Position numbers and translations under genes: made by a program. From Caballeronia udeis (GTDB taxonomy: Bacteria > Pseudomonadota > Gammaproteobacteria > Burkholderiales > Burkholderiaceae), in NCBI RefSeq assembly GCF_001544555.2, contig NZ_FCOK02000027.1, positions 1 to 64,000 on the forward strand: DNA of 64,000 nt. The letters are read 5' to 3'. Below, piece by piece: positions 1 to 8,171 of this stretch (positions within the stretch are counted from its first letter, which is position 1; every line of letters begins with the position of its first letter). The notes under the pieces are model-generated. The model ran no database searches, was not told where the DNA came from, and worked only from the letters and a program-made list of their open reading frames with translations.

Positions 1-202
1 TGTCCGACGCTTCGATGCCCTTCCAGCCGGCGATAGACGAACCGTCGAAAGCGTGGCCGCTTTCAAATTTGTCTTCGTCGAATGCCGAGACCGGCACCGA
101 AACGTGTTGTTCTTTACCGCGCGTGTCGGTGAAACGGAAGTCGACAAACTTGACGTCCTCGTCCTTGACGAGTTGCATGACGTCGGCCACGGATTTGCTC
201 AT
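1..202 (-). CDS. glnA: Glutamine synthetase type I, N-terminal fragment (cut by window edge)
   Basis: Glutamine synthetase condenses glutamate and ammonia to glutamine with ATP in the cytoplasm. Only the first 67 codons lie in the window; the gene continues off the left edge. The translated start (MSKSVADVMQLVKDEDVKF) and the following VDFRFTDTRGK and HAFDGSSIAGW segments are the beta-Grasp start typical of bacterial GlnA. The ATG at 202 has an AGGAGA ribosome binding site just upstream. A sigma-54-type promoter and an NtrC-like site lie upstream, which fits nitrogen-controlled expression. The identity is secure even though the catalytic domain is outside the window. Confidence 0.95.
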   Translation of the reverse strand, partial: MSKSVADVMQLVKDEDVKFVDFRFTDTRGKEQHVSVPVSAFDEDKFESGHAFDGSSIAGWKGIEASD

Positions 203-280
203 TACCTATCTCCTGATTAACAAAAGTCGACGAACATCAATTCGCCGCCTAACCGATTCGAAACCATCGGTAGAGTCAAA

Positions 281-297
281 AGCAGCTTCCATGCCAA
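281..297 (-). promoter_or_regulatory. Predicted sigma-54 promoter of glnA
   Basis: Read on the minus strand the element is TTGGCATGGAAGCTGCT. It has the invariant GG and GC dinucleotides exactly 10 bp apart, as required at -24/-12. It lies about 80 bp upstream of the glnA ATG, giving an expected start near 270 and a leader of about 68 nt. Confidence 0.75.
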
Positions 298-298
298 G

Positions 299-315
299 TG
301 CACCATTGTTGCGCT
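299..315. promoter_or_regulatory. Weak second NtrC-like half-matching site
   Basis: TGCAC, seven bases, then GCGCT: one perfect half-site and one degenerate half-site with NtrC spacing. It sits directly behind the sigma-54 element, closer than NtrC enhancers usually lie, so it may be fortuitous or have another role. Confidence 0.25.
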
Positions 316-394
316 AAGCAATTGAAGCTGCGCGCTTTTTCGGGGAAGCACCATTACCCTTCAAGGGGCTTACTCGATCAAAATCGCATAGTCA

Positions 395-411
395 TGCACA
401 TATTCGGTGCA
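395..411. promoter_or_regulatory. Predicted NtrC (NRI) enhancer site
   Basis: TGCACATATTCGGTGCA matches the dyad TGCAC-N7-GTGCA of NtrC binding sites perfectly. Its centre is about 130 bp upstream of the predicted glnA start, a normal enhancer distance for a sigma-54 promoter. Confidence 0.7.
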
Positions 412-569
412 TTCGAAACTAAGACTCATAACGTTAGCACTGATTCGGGGCAATTCAAACGCTTCGCACCAGTCCGATGCGTGCCCCTAAATCAGTAAAC
501 CGCGGGTGATTGCGGCGCTGGCAGCGAGCTAGAATGCCTGATTAAAATGTCCGATTGGAGACCTCGTCC

Positions 570-1034
570 ATGAGCACGCTCGAGCAGTTGTACACCCAGG
601 CCACGCAACGCGCCGATCAAAACCAGTTGCCCTACGCGGGAGCCATTTTGCCCGCTGAGGCTTTCGAGCTCCTTCAACTCGACCCCTCCGTTCGCCTGGT
701 CGACGTGCGCACGCGGGCAGAACTCGACTGGGTCGGCCGGCCGGCTATAGATACAGCACAGTACTCGCACATTGAGTGGATTCAGTATCCCGGCTCTGTT
801 CCAAACGCGGCGTTTATGCAGCAGTTGCGCGACGTGGCCACACCCGACACACCCGTTTTGTTCCTCTGCCGTAGCGCTGCGCGTTCAAAACTGGCAGCAG
901 TCCTGGCTCAGAAGGAGGGTTTCACCAAAGCCTTCGATCTGCTCGAAGGCTTTGAGGGCGACAAGGACGGACAGGGTCATCGCAAAACCGTTTCCGGCTG
1001 GTGCTTTCGCGGCCTGCCCTGGATCGGCGCGTAA
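570..1034 (+). CDS. Rhodanese-like sulfurtransferase
   Basis: A single-domain rhodanese of 154 residues, probably cytoplasmic since no signal peptide is seen. Rhodanese enzymes carry sulfur as a persulfide on a catalytic cysteine. The active-site loop CRSAARSK begins at Cys100, preceded by the strand VLFLC; the VRLVDVRTRAELDW segment near residues 41-54 is the usual N-terminal rhodanese motif. The ATG at 570 was chosen over an upstream in-frame TTG at 555 because a GGAG lies about 9 nt before it. It is divergent from glnA and convergent with the CinA-like gene. The physiological sulfur acceptor cannot be read from the sequence. Confidence 0.88.
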   Translation: MSTLEQLYTQATQRADQNQLPYAGAILPAEAFELLQLDPSVRLVDVRTRAELDWVGRPAIDTAQYSHIEWIQYPGSVPNAAFMQQLRDVATPDTPVLFLCRSAARSKLAAVLAQKEGFTKAFDLLEGFEGDKDGQGHRKTVSGWCFRGLPWIGA

Positions 1035-1036
1035 AG

Positions 1037-1062
1037 TAACTACCTGCTGTAACTACCTGCTG
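1037..1062. repeat. 13-bp perfect tandem duplication
   Basis: The unit TAACTACCTGCTG occurs twice back to back in the short gap between the converging rhodanese and CinA-like genes. It has no recognised function. Confidence 0.7.
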
Positions 1063-1094
1063 GCTCCGCCAGGCTCGCCGCGACCTTTACTTTA

Positions 1095-1907
1095 TTAAGC
1101 TGCTGCGCCCGGTTCAATCTCCACAATCTCGCCGCCGAGCGCGGCCACGCCCTCCCGCAACCGGGCAAACGCTGCATTCGCTGCTTCCGGCTCGCCCTTG
1201 ACGCCCAGATCAATGTGCGCGCGCCCAAGCACTGCACCGCGCGTGGCGTCGCCGACGCTTGGCAGGCTGAACACACGCACCCCTGCGAAGTCGCTCTCGA
1301 TTGACTCCATCAACGGCGTGATACGCGACTCAGGCAAGCCGAAGACCAGCACCGACCGCTCCACATAGGGCTTCGCGTGATGCAGGTCCGCGTATTTCGT
1401 GTCCAGGACCCATTCGATCATCGGCCATGCCATGACGGGAAAACCTGGCACGAAATGGATGTTGCCGGCCGAAAACCCCGGGATGCGGTTGTAGCTGTTC
1501 GGAATGATGCTCGCGCCCTTCGGAAACGTGCCCATGTTCAGCCGATGCAGGTTTTCCGGCAAATCGAGATCCACCGGCTTGTCGCCCGCCGTTTCGCGGA
1601 TTCGCGCGCGGATCAGTTCGGCCGCTTCCGGATGCAGTTCGAGCGGCACGCCGAGTGCAGCGGCGGCGCACTGCCGCGTGTGATCGTCAGGGGTCGCGCC
1701 GATCCCGCCCGTCGAGAAAACGACATCCCCCGATGCGAAGGCCCGCTTGAGCGTAGCGGTGATGCGTTCACGCTCATCGCCAACATAATCCGCCCAGTCG
1801 AGCGACAAACCGCGCGCCGACAACAGTTCGATAACTTTCGGCAGATGCTTGTCGGTCCTGCGACCGGACAAAATCTCATCGCCAATGATGATCATGCCAA
1901 AGCCCAT
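1095..1907 (-). CDS. CinA-type MoCF (molybdopterin-binding) domain protein
   Basis: 270 residues made of one MoCF_biosynth domain, as in the N-terminal half of CinA ('competence/damage-inducible protein A'). The start GFGMIIIGDEILSGRRTD and the FSTGGIGATPDDHT loop (around residues 65-80) are family hallmarks. Full-length CinA is over 400 residues with a C-terminal PncC-like deamidase domain; that domain is absent, so this is the stand-alone short form. In related enzymes the domain has ADP-ribose or nucleotide pyrophosphatase activity, but the substrate here is unknown. ATG 1907 follows GGGAG; an upstream in-frame extension to 1979 is less likely. It ends 60 nt from the converging rhodanese gene, and the EI24 gene lies upstream on the same strand. 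Confidence 0.85.
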   Translation of the reverse strand: MGFGMIIIGDEILSGRRTDKHLPKVIELLSARGLSLDWADYVGDERERITATLKRAFASGDVVFSTGGIGATPDDHTRQCAAAALGVPLELHPEAAELIRARIRETAGDKPVDLDLPENLHRLNMGTFPKGASIIPNSYNRIPGFSAGNIHFVPGFPVMAWPMIEWVLDTKYADLHHAKPYVERSVLVFGLPESRITPLMESIESDFAGVRVFSLPSVGDATRGAVLGRAHIDLGVKGEPEAANAAFARLREGVAALGGEIVEIEPGAAA

Positions 1908-1929
1908 GAATGCTCCCTGATCGTGAAAA

Positions 1930-2787
1930 TTAGCCGGAAATTCGAAATTCTGGCGGCGTGCCGGGACCGCTTGGCGCAAGCGCAGCCGCAGCGGTTTCTA
2001 TCCGCAGATGCTCAAGCGCATGCAAGCAGTAGTGCGCAAACCAGAGTGCCGAAAAAACGAGAATGAATGCGTAGATCCAGATGGTCACCGCCGCCACGAC
2101 CGGAAACAGAGGCACCAGCCAGACCGACCACGCCCACAACATGGTCGGCAAGGACCCGAGCAGGCCGCTGATCACGCCAATCCCAAACAGAGGCCAGCGC
2201 GCGCGCCGCACGATAGTCCGCCGCTCCTGCGCAGTTGCATGCAACGCAAGCGCGTCATAAGTCATCACGCGGTAAGTCAGCCAGCCCCACAAGACGGGCG
2301 GAATAATCGCGAAAAATGGCGGTATCAACCAAAGCGGAAGCGTAAAGACCAGCAGCACGAGGCACACGACCGTGGTGATGACTGAGTGTCCGAGGCTCCC
2401 ATACCAGGAACCTCCGCGCCGCATTTCAAGGGCAGCGTATTGGCGCCGCGTCAGCAGCTTGATCACGGCGGGCATGGAAAGCGTCGCAATCAGCAACAAA
2501 ATTGTTATGACAATCAGCGGAATCGCCATGATTGCGATGAAAAACGGCGCAATCACGGCGTGCAGCGACGAGAATCCGATGGAGTCGAAAAGCCGATACA
2601 TTGCCGACGATAGCGCCCAGCCGTCAAGCCAGTTACGCGCAGCGCCTGTCAACGTTTGCCAGAAAAACCATAGGATGGCGCCCCACGCCACTGTCGCCAC
2701 GGCGAAAGGCATGAAGGTCAGCCACAGCATTCTCGGATGAAAGGCGTTCGCGAGCGCACGCACGAACGAACGCAGCAAGTCATTCAT
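1930..2787 (-). CDS. EI24/CysZ-like multi-pass membrane protein
   Basis: About 285 residues with roughly six hydrophobic segments (for example around FMPFAVATVAWGAILWFF and the long stretch FFIAIMAIPLIVITILLLIA). This composition and layout match the EI24-domain family, to which the sulfate transporter CysZ belongs. Direct evidence for sulfate transport is lacking, so the family name is safer. The ATG at 2787 (MNDLLRSFVRALANAF) is favoured because it begins the conserved part, although its ribosome binding site is weak; an in-frame ATG at 2838 is possible. It is followed after 22 nt by the CinA-type gene on the same strand, so the two may be co-transcribed. Confidence 0.75.
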   Translation of the reverse strand: MNDLLRSFVRALANAFHPRMLWLTFMPFAVATVAWGAILWFFWQTLTGAARNWLDGWALSSAMYRLFDSIGFSSLHAVIAPFFIAIMAIPLIVITILLLIATLSMPAVIKLLTRRQYAALEMRRGGSWYGSLGHSVITTVVCLVLLVFTLPLWLIPPFFAIIPPVLWGWLTYRVMTYDALALHATAQERRTIVRRARWPLFGIGVISGLLGSLPTMLWAWSVWLVPLFPVVAAVTIWIYAFILVFSALWFAHYCLHALEHLRIETAAAALAPSGPGTPPEFRISG

Positions 2788-2873
2788 GCAAAGGATCGTT
2801 TTAAAGGGAAAGAAGACAGGATAAACCAGAGAGCGCATGCCGCGCTGCTCGTCCAGATGGCTAACGCTGCAGC

Positions 2874-2905
2874 GTAAAACAACGTCGCCGGCCGGGGCCG
2901 GCGAC
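2874..2905 (-). terminator. Possible intrinsic terminator after the fatty acid hydroxylase gene
   Basis: A 10-bp perfect GC-rich stem (GTCGCCGGCC, 2-base centre, GGCCGGCGAC at 2884-2905) is followed on the minus strand by GTTGTTTT. The very small loop and broken T-tract make it a moderate candidate. Confidence 0.4.
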
Positions 2906-2976
2906 AGGGAAACAGAAGAGCCCACGCGCGAGCACCTGATGCGGCAGGGCAAGGCCGTAAGCCTCGCTGGAGCCGC

Positions 2977-3996
2977 TCAGACTGCGGCGGAATCCGACCC
3001 CGGAGCACGGGTCGCGCGACGCGACGCAATACGTTGCGCTATCCGTTTGAACGCGAGCCAGTGCTGCGAGATGAAACCGTTACCGTAATCACGCCCGGGG
3101 ACATCGCCGACAGCCAGTTGATCCCGGATGCCGGTCGGCTCGAGCTCGCGATTCCAGGACACGCTCCTGAACATCATGTCCCACCACGGCAACAGCACGC
3201 CGAAGTTGCACCCGTATGCAGTGCCCTCGTGACCGTAGCCAATCGCGTGATGCCGCCTATGAAACGCGGGACTGACAAGCAGGCGCTCACCTAGCCAGCC
3301 GAAGTGCACGCGAATATTCGCGTGCTGGACGCTTTGCATCAGGTTGGTCACAGCGACGAGCACGACGAATTGCGACGGCGGCACACCGATCACCAGTGCA
3401 ACCGTGGCAAAAACGCCGGCTTGCATTATGTTGTCGAGCAGATGATTCCTGTCGTCGGACCATAACGACATCTTTTGCTGGCTGTGGTGCACCGCGTGCA
3501 GCTCCCACCAGATGCCAATTCGGTGCTCCATCCGGTGATACCAATAACCAACGAAATCAAGCACGATCAGATAGATCAGGAACGCGACGATGGGCTGGGA
3601 AGTGACGCCCGGCCACAGGTTGTCGAGTTCAATATTGGAAATATCGTGAAGCCGCAACCAGCCCTGGAAGCTGTCGAAAAGCGGCTGGAAAGTGAAGAAA
3701 AAAAACAGGTTCAAGAAACCTAGCTTGACGATCCACGTGTAAAGCGCGTCCACGCGCACGCCTTTGCGGTCCCGCCACTTCTCCGCGGGCCGCAACGCTT
3801 CGAGCGGCCGCAGGATGGCATACATGACGAGAACTTCGAGCACACCCACGATTACCCAATAGAGGGCGTCGAATGTGTCTTCGTCGTAGTCCATCCAACC
3901 CACTTTGAACAGAAACGGCTGAATCACGTCGACGTACAGGAGCGTCTGCATGGTCGAAACGACATTGTCGAGCATGGAGAAGATGGATTGAAACAT
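2977..3996 (-). CDS. Sterol desaturase / fatty acid hydroxylase superfamily membrane di-iron enzyme
   Basis: 339 residues with several membrane spans and the histidine clusters of the fatty acid hydroxylase superfamily: HRMEH, HAVHHS and HRRHH, expected to hold a di-iron centre at the cytoplasmic face. Members oxidise or desaturate lipids (sterols, fatty acids, alkylglycerols); the substrate is not evident. The ATG at 3996 has GGAGCACC directly upstream. It lies 54 nt downstream of the beta-propeller gene on the same strand, and the two are probably co-transcribed. A possible terminator follows at 2874-2905. Confidence 0.85.
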   Translation of the reverse strand: MFQSIFSMLDNVVSTMQTLLYVDVIQPFLFKVGWMDYDEDTFDALYWVIVGVLEVLVMYAILRPLEALRPAEKWRDRKGVRVDALYTWIVKLGFLNLFFFFTFQPLFDSFQGWLRLHDISNIELDNLWPGVTSQPIVAFLIYLIVLDFVGYWYHRMEHRIGIWWELHAVHHSQQKMSLWSDDRNHLLDNIMQAGVFATVALVIGVPPSQFVVLVAVTNLMQSVQHANIRVHFGWLGERLLVSPAFHRRHHAIGYGHEGTAYGCNFGVLLPWWDMMFRSVSWNRELEPTGIRDQLAVGDVPGRDYGNGFISQHWLAFKRIAQRIASRRATRAPGSDSAAV

Positions 3997-4050
3997 GGTG
4001 CTCCGTTACTTTTACCCGTTGCCACTAAACCGATGATTCAATCAACAATC

Positions 4051-5052
4051 TCAACCACCGTTCGGACCGGTCACCGGAGCTCGATCGAAAAAGTAAATCC
4101 CGTGAGGAGAACGGCCCACAGCAATTGTCTGGATGAGTTTGCGGTTGGTCATGTCGATGATACCCACACGTTTCGCGAACCGGAACGTCACCCAAAGATA
4201 ACGTTTATCAGCGGAAAGCTCCATGTCGTCCGGCCCCGGCAGCAAACCCGTGATGTCGCCCACGTTCGTCAGCGAATCCTGGTCGATGATGCTGATCGTG
4301 CTTGCGACCCGGTTCGACACCAGCACATGCTTGCTGTCCGCCAGCGAGCGGAAATTATGCGCACCATTGCCCGTCTTGATCGTTTTAATGATCTTCTGGT
4401 CGCGCCAGTCCACCACCGCGACATAGTCCGCGCCGGTCATGCCGACCAACAGGTATTTATCGTTGGGCGTCATCCAGAGGCCCGCCGGCACGGGGCCGAC
4501 CTTCATCTTCCATTTCACCGTCTGCGTTGCCAGATCGATCGCCGCGACTTCGCCTGACACCTGCAGCGAGATAAACGCTGTCTTGCTGTCGTTCGTGAAC
4601 GCGATATGGCTGGGCATGACCGCCAGCGGAATGCGTTTCGCGATCGAGATATTGGCACCGTCGTAACGGTAGATATCCAGCCGGTCGAGCCGCAAGCCGG
4701 TGGAGACGAACCATTTCTTGTCCGGCGAGAAACCGATCTGATACGGGTCCTCGATATTTTCGACCCAGCGCTGCGGCTTGCCCGTCTTCGGGTCGATGAA
4801 CATCAAATTGTTCGACACCGAGTTCGCGACGATCAGCGACGCGTTGTCCGGCGTCGCCATCAAATGGTGCGGTTCCTTGCCTGTGGGAATGGTCGACACG
4901 ACCTGATGCGTCGTTTCGTCGATAAAACTCAGCGTGGCCTCACCGGAATTGAGCACGATCACGTTATTGGCGTGAACCGGCACGGTAATGGAAAAAGCAG
5001 CGATCAATACAGCGGTCGCGCGCGCGAAACGAGTACGGAGAAAATTGCGCAT
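4051..5052 (-). CDS. Secreted YVTN-type beta-propeller repeat protein
   Basis: 333 residues with an N-terminal signal peptide (basic start, then ATAVLIAAFSITVPVHA, probable cleavage after VHA). The mature part is a series of about 40-residue propeller blades with recurring phrases such as VIVLNSGEATLSFID, LIVANSVSNNLMFID, VLVSNRVASTISIID and PSHIAFT, the YVTN/lactonase-like pattern. A periplasmic binding or scaffold role is likely; no catalytic site was recognised. The ribosome binding site before ATG 5052 is weak. The fatty acid hydroxylase gene follows after 54 nt. Confidence 0.8.
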   Translation of the reverse strand: MRNFLRTRFARATAVLIAAFSITVPVHANNVIVLNSGEATLSFIDETTHQVVSTIPTGKEPHHLMATPDNASLIVANSVSNNLMFIDPKTGKPQRWVENIEDPYQIGFSPDKKWFVSTGLRLDRLDIYRYDGANISIAKRIPLAVMPSHIAFTNDSKTAFISLQVSGEVAAIDLATQTVKWKMKVGPVPAGLWMTPNDKYLLVGMTGADYVAVVDWRDQKIIKTIKTGNGAHNFRSLADSKHVLVSNRVASTISIIDQDSLTNVGDITGLLPGPDDMELSADKRYLWVTFRFAKRVGIIDMTNRKLIQTIAVGRSPHGIYFFDRAPVTGPNGG

Positions 5053-5578
5053 GAAAACTCAGGTCAGAAAACAGCCGCCATTGTAGAACGTTTGAGTCAT
5101 TCGAAGCTTGATGCAAAAGGGCTTTCGGTACTTTTTTACCACTGGCGCCACGAACGCCGTGACAGCCGTCCGCGCTCACGTTCGAGGGAAATCAACCCGG
5201 ACCGAACGAGAAGCCATCAACAGGCAGATCAATCGCCCGCCCCCGGCCGTCTTGCACCGAAAGTGCGACGATATTTTACGTATTTTTCAATTATTTTGTA
5301 ATCCGAACTTTATATCGCGGCTCTCGAATATTTTTAGGAAAAGTCGTGTATTTAGCTGACTCGATAAACGCCATCATCCCGAGCTTCTGAGTCCGAAGCG
5401 TAGCAATGTAGGAAGACTGTCCAACGCCCGAGCGGGCCAGAATTTGCGAAGCGGGAGGTCCTCGTTACAAGGATCGGTCACGTCTTATGGTTCGCCGCAG
5501 CAATGCGGGCATAAGCGCGAAGCGTTTCATCGATCAACCTGACATGTATTTTGTCAAATTGTTAGACATCCTTCTTTC
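5053..5578. other. Intergenic region upstream of the trimeric autotransporter
   Basis: 526 bases between divergent genes, no convincing gene. The stretch 5268-5350 is clearly richer in A and T than the surroundings and is the most likely promoter or silencer-binding region for the adhesin gene. No regulator site was recognised. Confidence 0.5.
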
Positions 5579-7513
5579 ATGAATAGAATTTTCAAAGCAG
5601 TCTGGAACGAATCCTCTGGCGCGTGGGTGGCGGCTTCCGAGACGTCGAGGTCGAAGACCAAGCGGTCCTCTTCGGCGAAACTCGGGATCGCGCAGGCGGC
5701 AATGATTGGCGGCTTGTTGGCGGGAGCGCCGGCTCACGCGCAGGTTGGCGACGATTGGGCAGCGCCGAAAGCGGGGCTCATGGCAGCCCCGAAGGTGTCG
5801 GGTGTCTACGCGTACGCTGCCGGGGAAAATTCGGTCGCAAACGGCGACCAGGCAACGGCGATCGGCGTCAGTTCGAACGCCGGCAATCTACTCGCGAGCG
5901 CGGTGGGCGCGAACGCTGCCGCATCGGGTGGCGGCGCTACCGCCGTCGGAGCCTTTGCCCAGGCAGCAAGCGATAACGCCTCGGCCGTTGGCGCCTTTGC
6001 GCAAGCGAATGGCGAAAACGCCGTAGCGGTCGGCGTCGCGGCGAATGCGAACGACGAAAACGCGATCGCGGTCGGCAACGCGTCGGTCGCAACAACCAAC
6101 GCTGTCGCCGTCGGATCAGGCGCCGCCGCGAATGGTGCTGAATCCATTGCACTCGGGAACGGATCCGAGGCGGACGGCGCGTTGTCGAACGCTCTGGGCG
6201 CGCATGCAGCCGCTACGGCCGACGGGGCAACCGCTGTCGGCGCTTCGGCGCAAGCGAACGAAGTCGATGCTCTCGCCGTCGGACATTCGGCAATCGCGGC
6301 CGGCTCGGGCAGCATTGCCGTTGGCGCCAACGCCAACGCGGCTTTCGAAAATTCAATCGCGATCGGCAACAACGCAATCGCAAACAATGCCAACAGCGTG
6401 GCACTCGGCGCCGGATCGGCAACCACGGTTGGTGCGCAATCCGGCTATGCCGCTTATGGCTTGTCGGACCCGCAAACATCGACAGGTGAAGTGAACGTTG
6501 GCGGACGCACGATCAGCGGCGTCGCAGCCGGCGCGGCAGACACCGACGCAGTCAACGTCGCGCAGTTGAAAGCGGTAGGCGACCAGGCAACGGCCGCGGC
6601 GGCGAGCGCGGATGGCGCGGTCAAATATGACCGTAACGCTGATGGCTCGGTCGATCACGGCAACGTCACCCTCGAAGGCGATGGCGGCACCGCTATCCAT
6701 AACGTCGCAGCGGGAATCGACGCGAATGACGCCGTCAATGTCGGCCAATTGAACGATGCGATTGGCCAGGTCAATGCATCCGTCGGTAATGCGGTGAACG
6801 ACGCCGTCGCTAGCGCAGTCAAGAATGCTGTGATCGACGCCGGTGATCCCCTGTTCAGCGCAGACGGCTCGCCCAGCACGGACGCCGCGTCGGCAACCGG
6901 CGTCCACTCGGTAGCGGCAGGCGCGAACGCAGCAGCAACCGGCGCGGACTCCGTGGCCATGGGCAGCGGGGCCCAAGCCTCCGCCGACAACTCGGTTGCG
7001 CTCGGCCAGAACGCAGTGGTGACCGGCACGGGATCGGTTGCCATGGGCAACGGCGCCCAGGCGTCTGCGAGCGATGCCGTTGCGCTCCGTCAGAATTCGG
7101 TTGCCGATCGCGCGAACACGGTATCGGTTGGCGCTGCCGGCAGCGAACGTCAGATCACGAACGTCGCAGCCGGTACCCAAGGCACCGACGCAGTCAACGT
7201 GAACCAGTTGAACCAAAGCGCCGGCAACACGCTGAAGCAGGCCAACGACTACACGGACTCCAAGACGGAAGGTACGCGTCGCGATGCGTACGCCGGAACG
7301 GCAGCGGCGCTTGCAGTAGCAGGCTTGCCGCAAGCAGTGTTGCCTGGCCGCGGCATGGTGGCCTTGGGCGGCGGCACCTACGGCGGTCAATCGGCAGTGG
7401 CTATCGGAGTGTCGCAACTCTCCGATAACGGTATCTGGGCCTACAAAGTAAGCGGCACGACCAGCACGCGCGGTCAGTTCGGCGTCTCGGTCGGCGCCGG
7501 CATGCACTGGTAA
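5579..7513 (+). CDS. Trimeric autotransporter adhesin (YadA/BpaC-like)
   Basis: 644 residues. The N-terminus has the extended signal peptide of type Vc secretion (MNRIFKAVWNESSGAWVAASE), cleaved near AHAQ at about residue 56. Residues about 78-295 are 14-residue-type YadA head repeats (AVG.NA.A, AIGN.A). Neck motifs GVAAGA-DTDAVNVAQL (about 310), NVAAGIDANDAVNVGQL (about 375) and NVAAGTQGTDAVNVNQL (about 528) mark head-stalk transitions, with a second head block at about 440-515. The last 85 residues are the outer-membrane anchor, ending in Trp. It probably mediates adhesion to surfaces or hosts. No clear Shine-Dalgarno sequence precedes the ATG. A lipoprotein gene follows beyond a hairpin. 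Confidence 0.95.
   Translation: MNRIFKAVWNESSGAWVAASETSRSKTKRSSSAKLGIAQAAMIGGLLAGAPAHAQVGDDWAAPKAGLMAAPKVSGVYAYAAGENSVANGDQATAIGVSSNAGNLLASAVGANAAASGGGATAVGAFAQAASDNASAVGAFAQANGENAVAVGVAANANDENAIAVGNASVATTNAVAVGSGAAANGAESIALGNGSEADGALSNALGAHAAATADGATAVGASAQANEVDALAVGHSAIAAGSGSIAVGANANAAFENSIAIGNNAIANNANSVALGAGSATTVGAQSGYAAYGLSDPQTSTGEVNVGGRTISGVAAGAADTDAVNVAQLKAVGDQATAAAASADGAVKYDRNADGSVDHGNVTLEGDGGTAIHNVAAGIDANDAVNVGQLNDAIGQVNASVGNAVNDAVASAVKNAVIDAGDPLFSADGSPSTDAASATGVHSVAAGANAAATGADSVAMGSGAQASADNSVALGQNAVVTGTGSVAMGNGAQASASDAVALRQNSVADRANTVSVGAAGSERQITNVAAGTQGTDAVNVNQLNQSAGNTLKQANDYTDSKTEGTRRDAYAGTAAALAVAGLPQAVLPGRGMVALGGGTYGGQSAVAIGVSQLSDNGIWAYKVSGTTSTRGQFGVSVGAGMHW
5815..6465 (+). repeat. 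Head-repeat coding tract of the adhesin
   Basis: Degenerate in-frame repeats of about 42 bp encode the YadA-like beta-roll head. A second, shorter block is at about 6900-7130. Because the repeats are imperfect, length change by recombination is possible but not obvious. Confidence 0.7.
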
Positions 7514-7536
7514 GCCAGCACAGCCAGGTAGAGGTA

Positions 7537-7569
7537 GTGTCGCGGGCGATCTGCAAAAGCCCGCGACAC
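7537..7569 (+). promoter_or_regulatory. Intercistronic hairpin, adhesin to lipoprotein
   Basis: GTGTCGCGGGC (7537-7547) and GCCCGCGACAC (7559-7569) form a perfect 11-bp stem with an 11-base loop. No T-tract follows, so it is not a standard terminator. It may stabilise the upstream message or reduce read-through into the lipoprotein gene. Confidence 0.55.
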
Positions 7570-7603
7570 CGAGTTAATGAAAACAACGGAATCCGATCAA
7601 GAG

Positions 7604-8155
7604 ATGAACTTCACCCTCCGCAAGCCATCGCGTGCACTTCCTTTCGCTGCTCCGCTTGTAGTAACCCTTTTGTTGTCAGCGTGCGGCACCGGTAGCCGGC
7701 TTACCAGCAACGGCGGTCAAGACCAGTTGGTATTTCCGGCTCCTGAATCGGCGTCGAATATCGGTGGTAGCTATCCGTTGACGGAAGCGTTGCGCAAGCT
7801 CAAGCCCGGCATGACCAAGAATCAGGTCGCGTCTCTCCTCGGCCGTCCCCAGTTCCAGGAAGGGTTCTTCGGCGTTCGTGAATGGGACTACGTGCTGAAC
7901 GTAACGAACGACGCCGGCACGCCGCAAATGGTCTGCCAGTTGAAGGCCGTATTCACCTCGCATGATGCAGCTCGCAATTTCTATCGGAAATGCGGCGACA
8001 ACGTGGAAACGCTTGCCGACGGCAAATGGCAGAAGTATGTGGTCGCCCCTGTCAGCACCGAGGCTAGCGATCCGGCGAGTTCTGAAGCCGCTGTTCTGAC
8101 AGCAACGCCTTTGAGTCTCGACGTCGTTGAAAGCCCGGGCGCAACAACAAAGTAA
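7604..8155 (+). CDS. SmpA/OmlA(BamE)-like outer-membrane lipoprotein
   Basis: 183 residues from this start. A lipoprotein signal (FTLRKPSRALPFAAPLVVTLLLSAC) places a lipidated Cys near residue 27. The region LRKLKPGMTKNQVASLLGRPQF and the following FGVREWDYVLNV match the SmpA/OmlA fold used by BamE. The C-terminal 40 residues are Ser/Ala/Thr-rich. An alternative start at 7577 adds nine partly acidic residues and lies only 7 nt from the hairpin; neither start has a good ribosome binding site. Its position right after a trimeric autotransporter suggests, but does not prove, a role in adhesin assembly. A strong terminator follows. Confidence 0.8.
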   Translation: MNFTLRKPSRALPFAAPLVVTLLLSACGTGSRLTSNGGQDQLVFPAPESASNIGGSYPLTEALRKLKPGMTKNQVASLLGRPQFQEGFFGVREWDYVLNVTNDAGTPQMVCQLKAVFTSHDAARNFYRKCGDNVETLADGKWQKYVVAPVSTEASDPASSEAAVLTATPLSLDVVESPGATTK

Positions 8156-8171
8156 CGTCGTAAAAACGCTT

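Larger units (their letters stand above)
203..569. other. Intergenic control region glnA / rhodanese gene
   Basis: No gene is seen in these 367 bases between the divergent glnA and rhodanese genes. They hold the sigma-54 promoter (281-297) and NtrC-like sites (299-315, 395-411) of glnA. No clear promoter was recognised for the rhodanese gene. Confidence 0.6.

Noticed and set aside
5815..7130. Regularly spaced repeats that could suggest a CRISPR array
   Set aside because: They are in-frame, imperfect and encode adhesin head repeats; there are no unique spacers or cas genes.
6353..7507. Minus-strand open frame opposite the adhesin gene
   Set aside because: Repeat-derived shadow; the adhesin frame has signal, necks and anchor.
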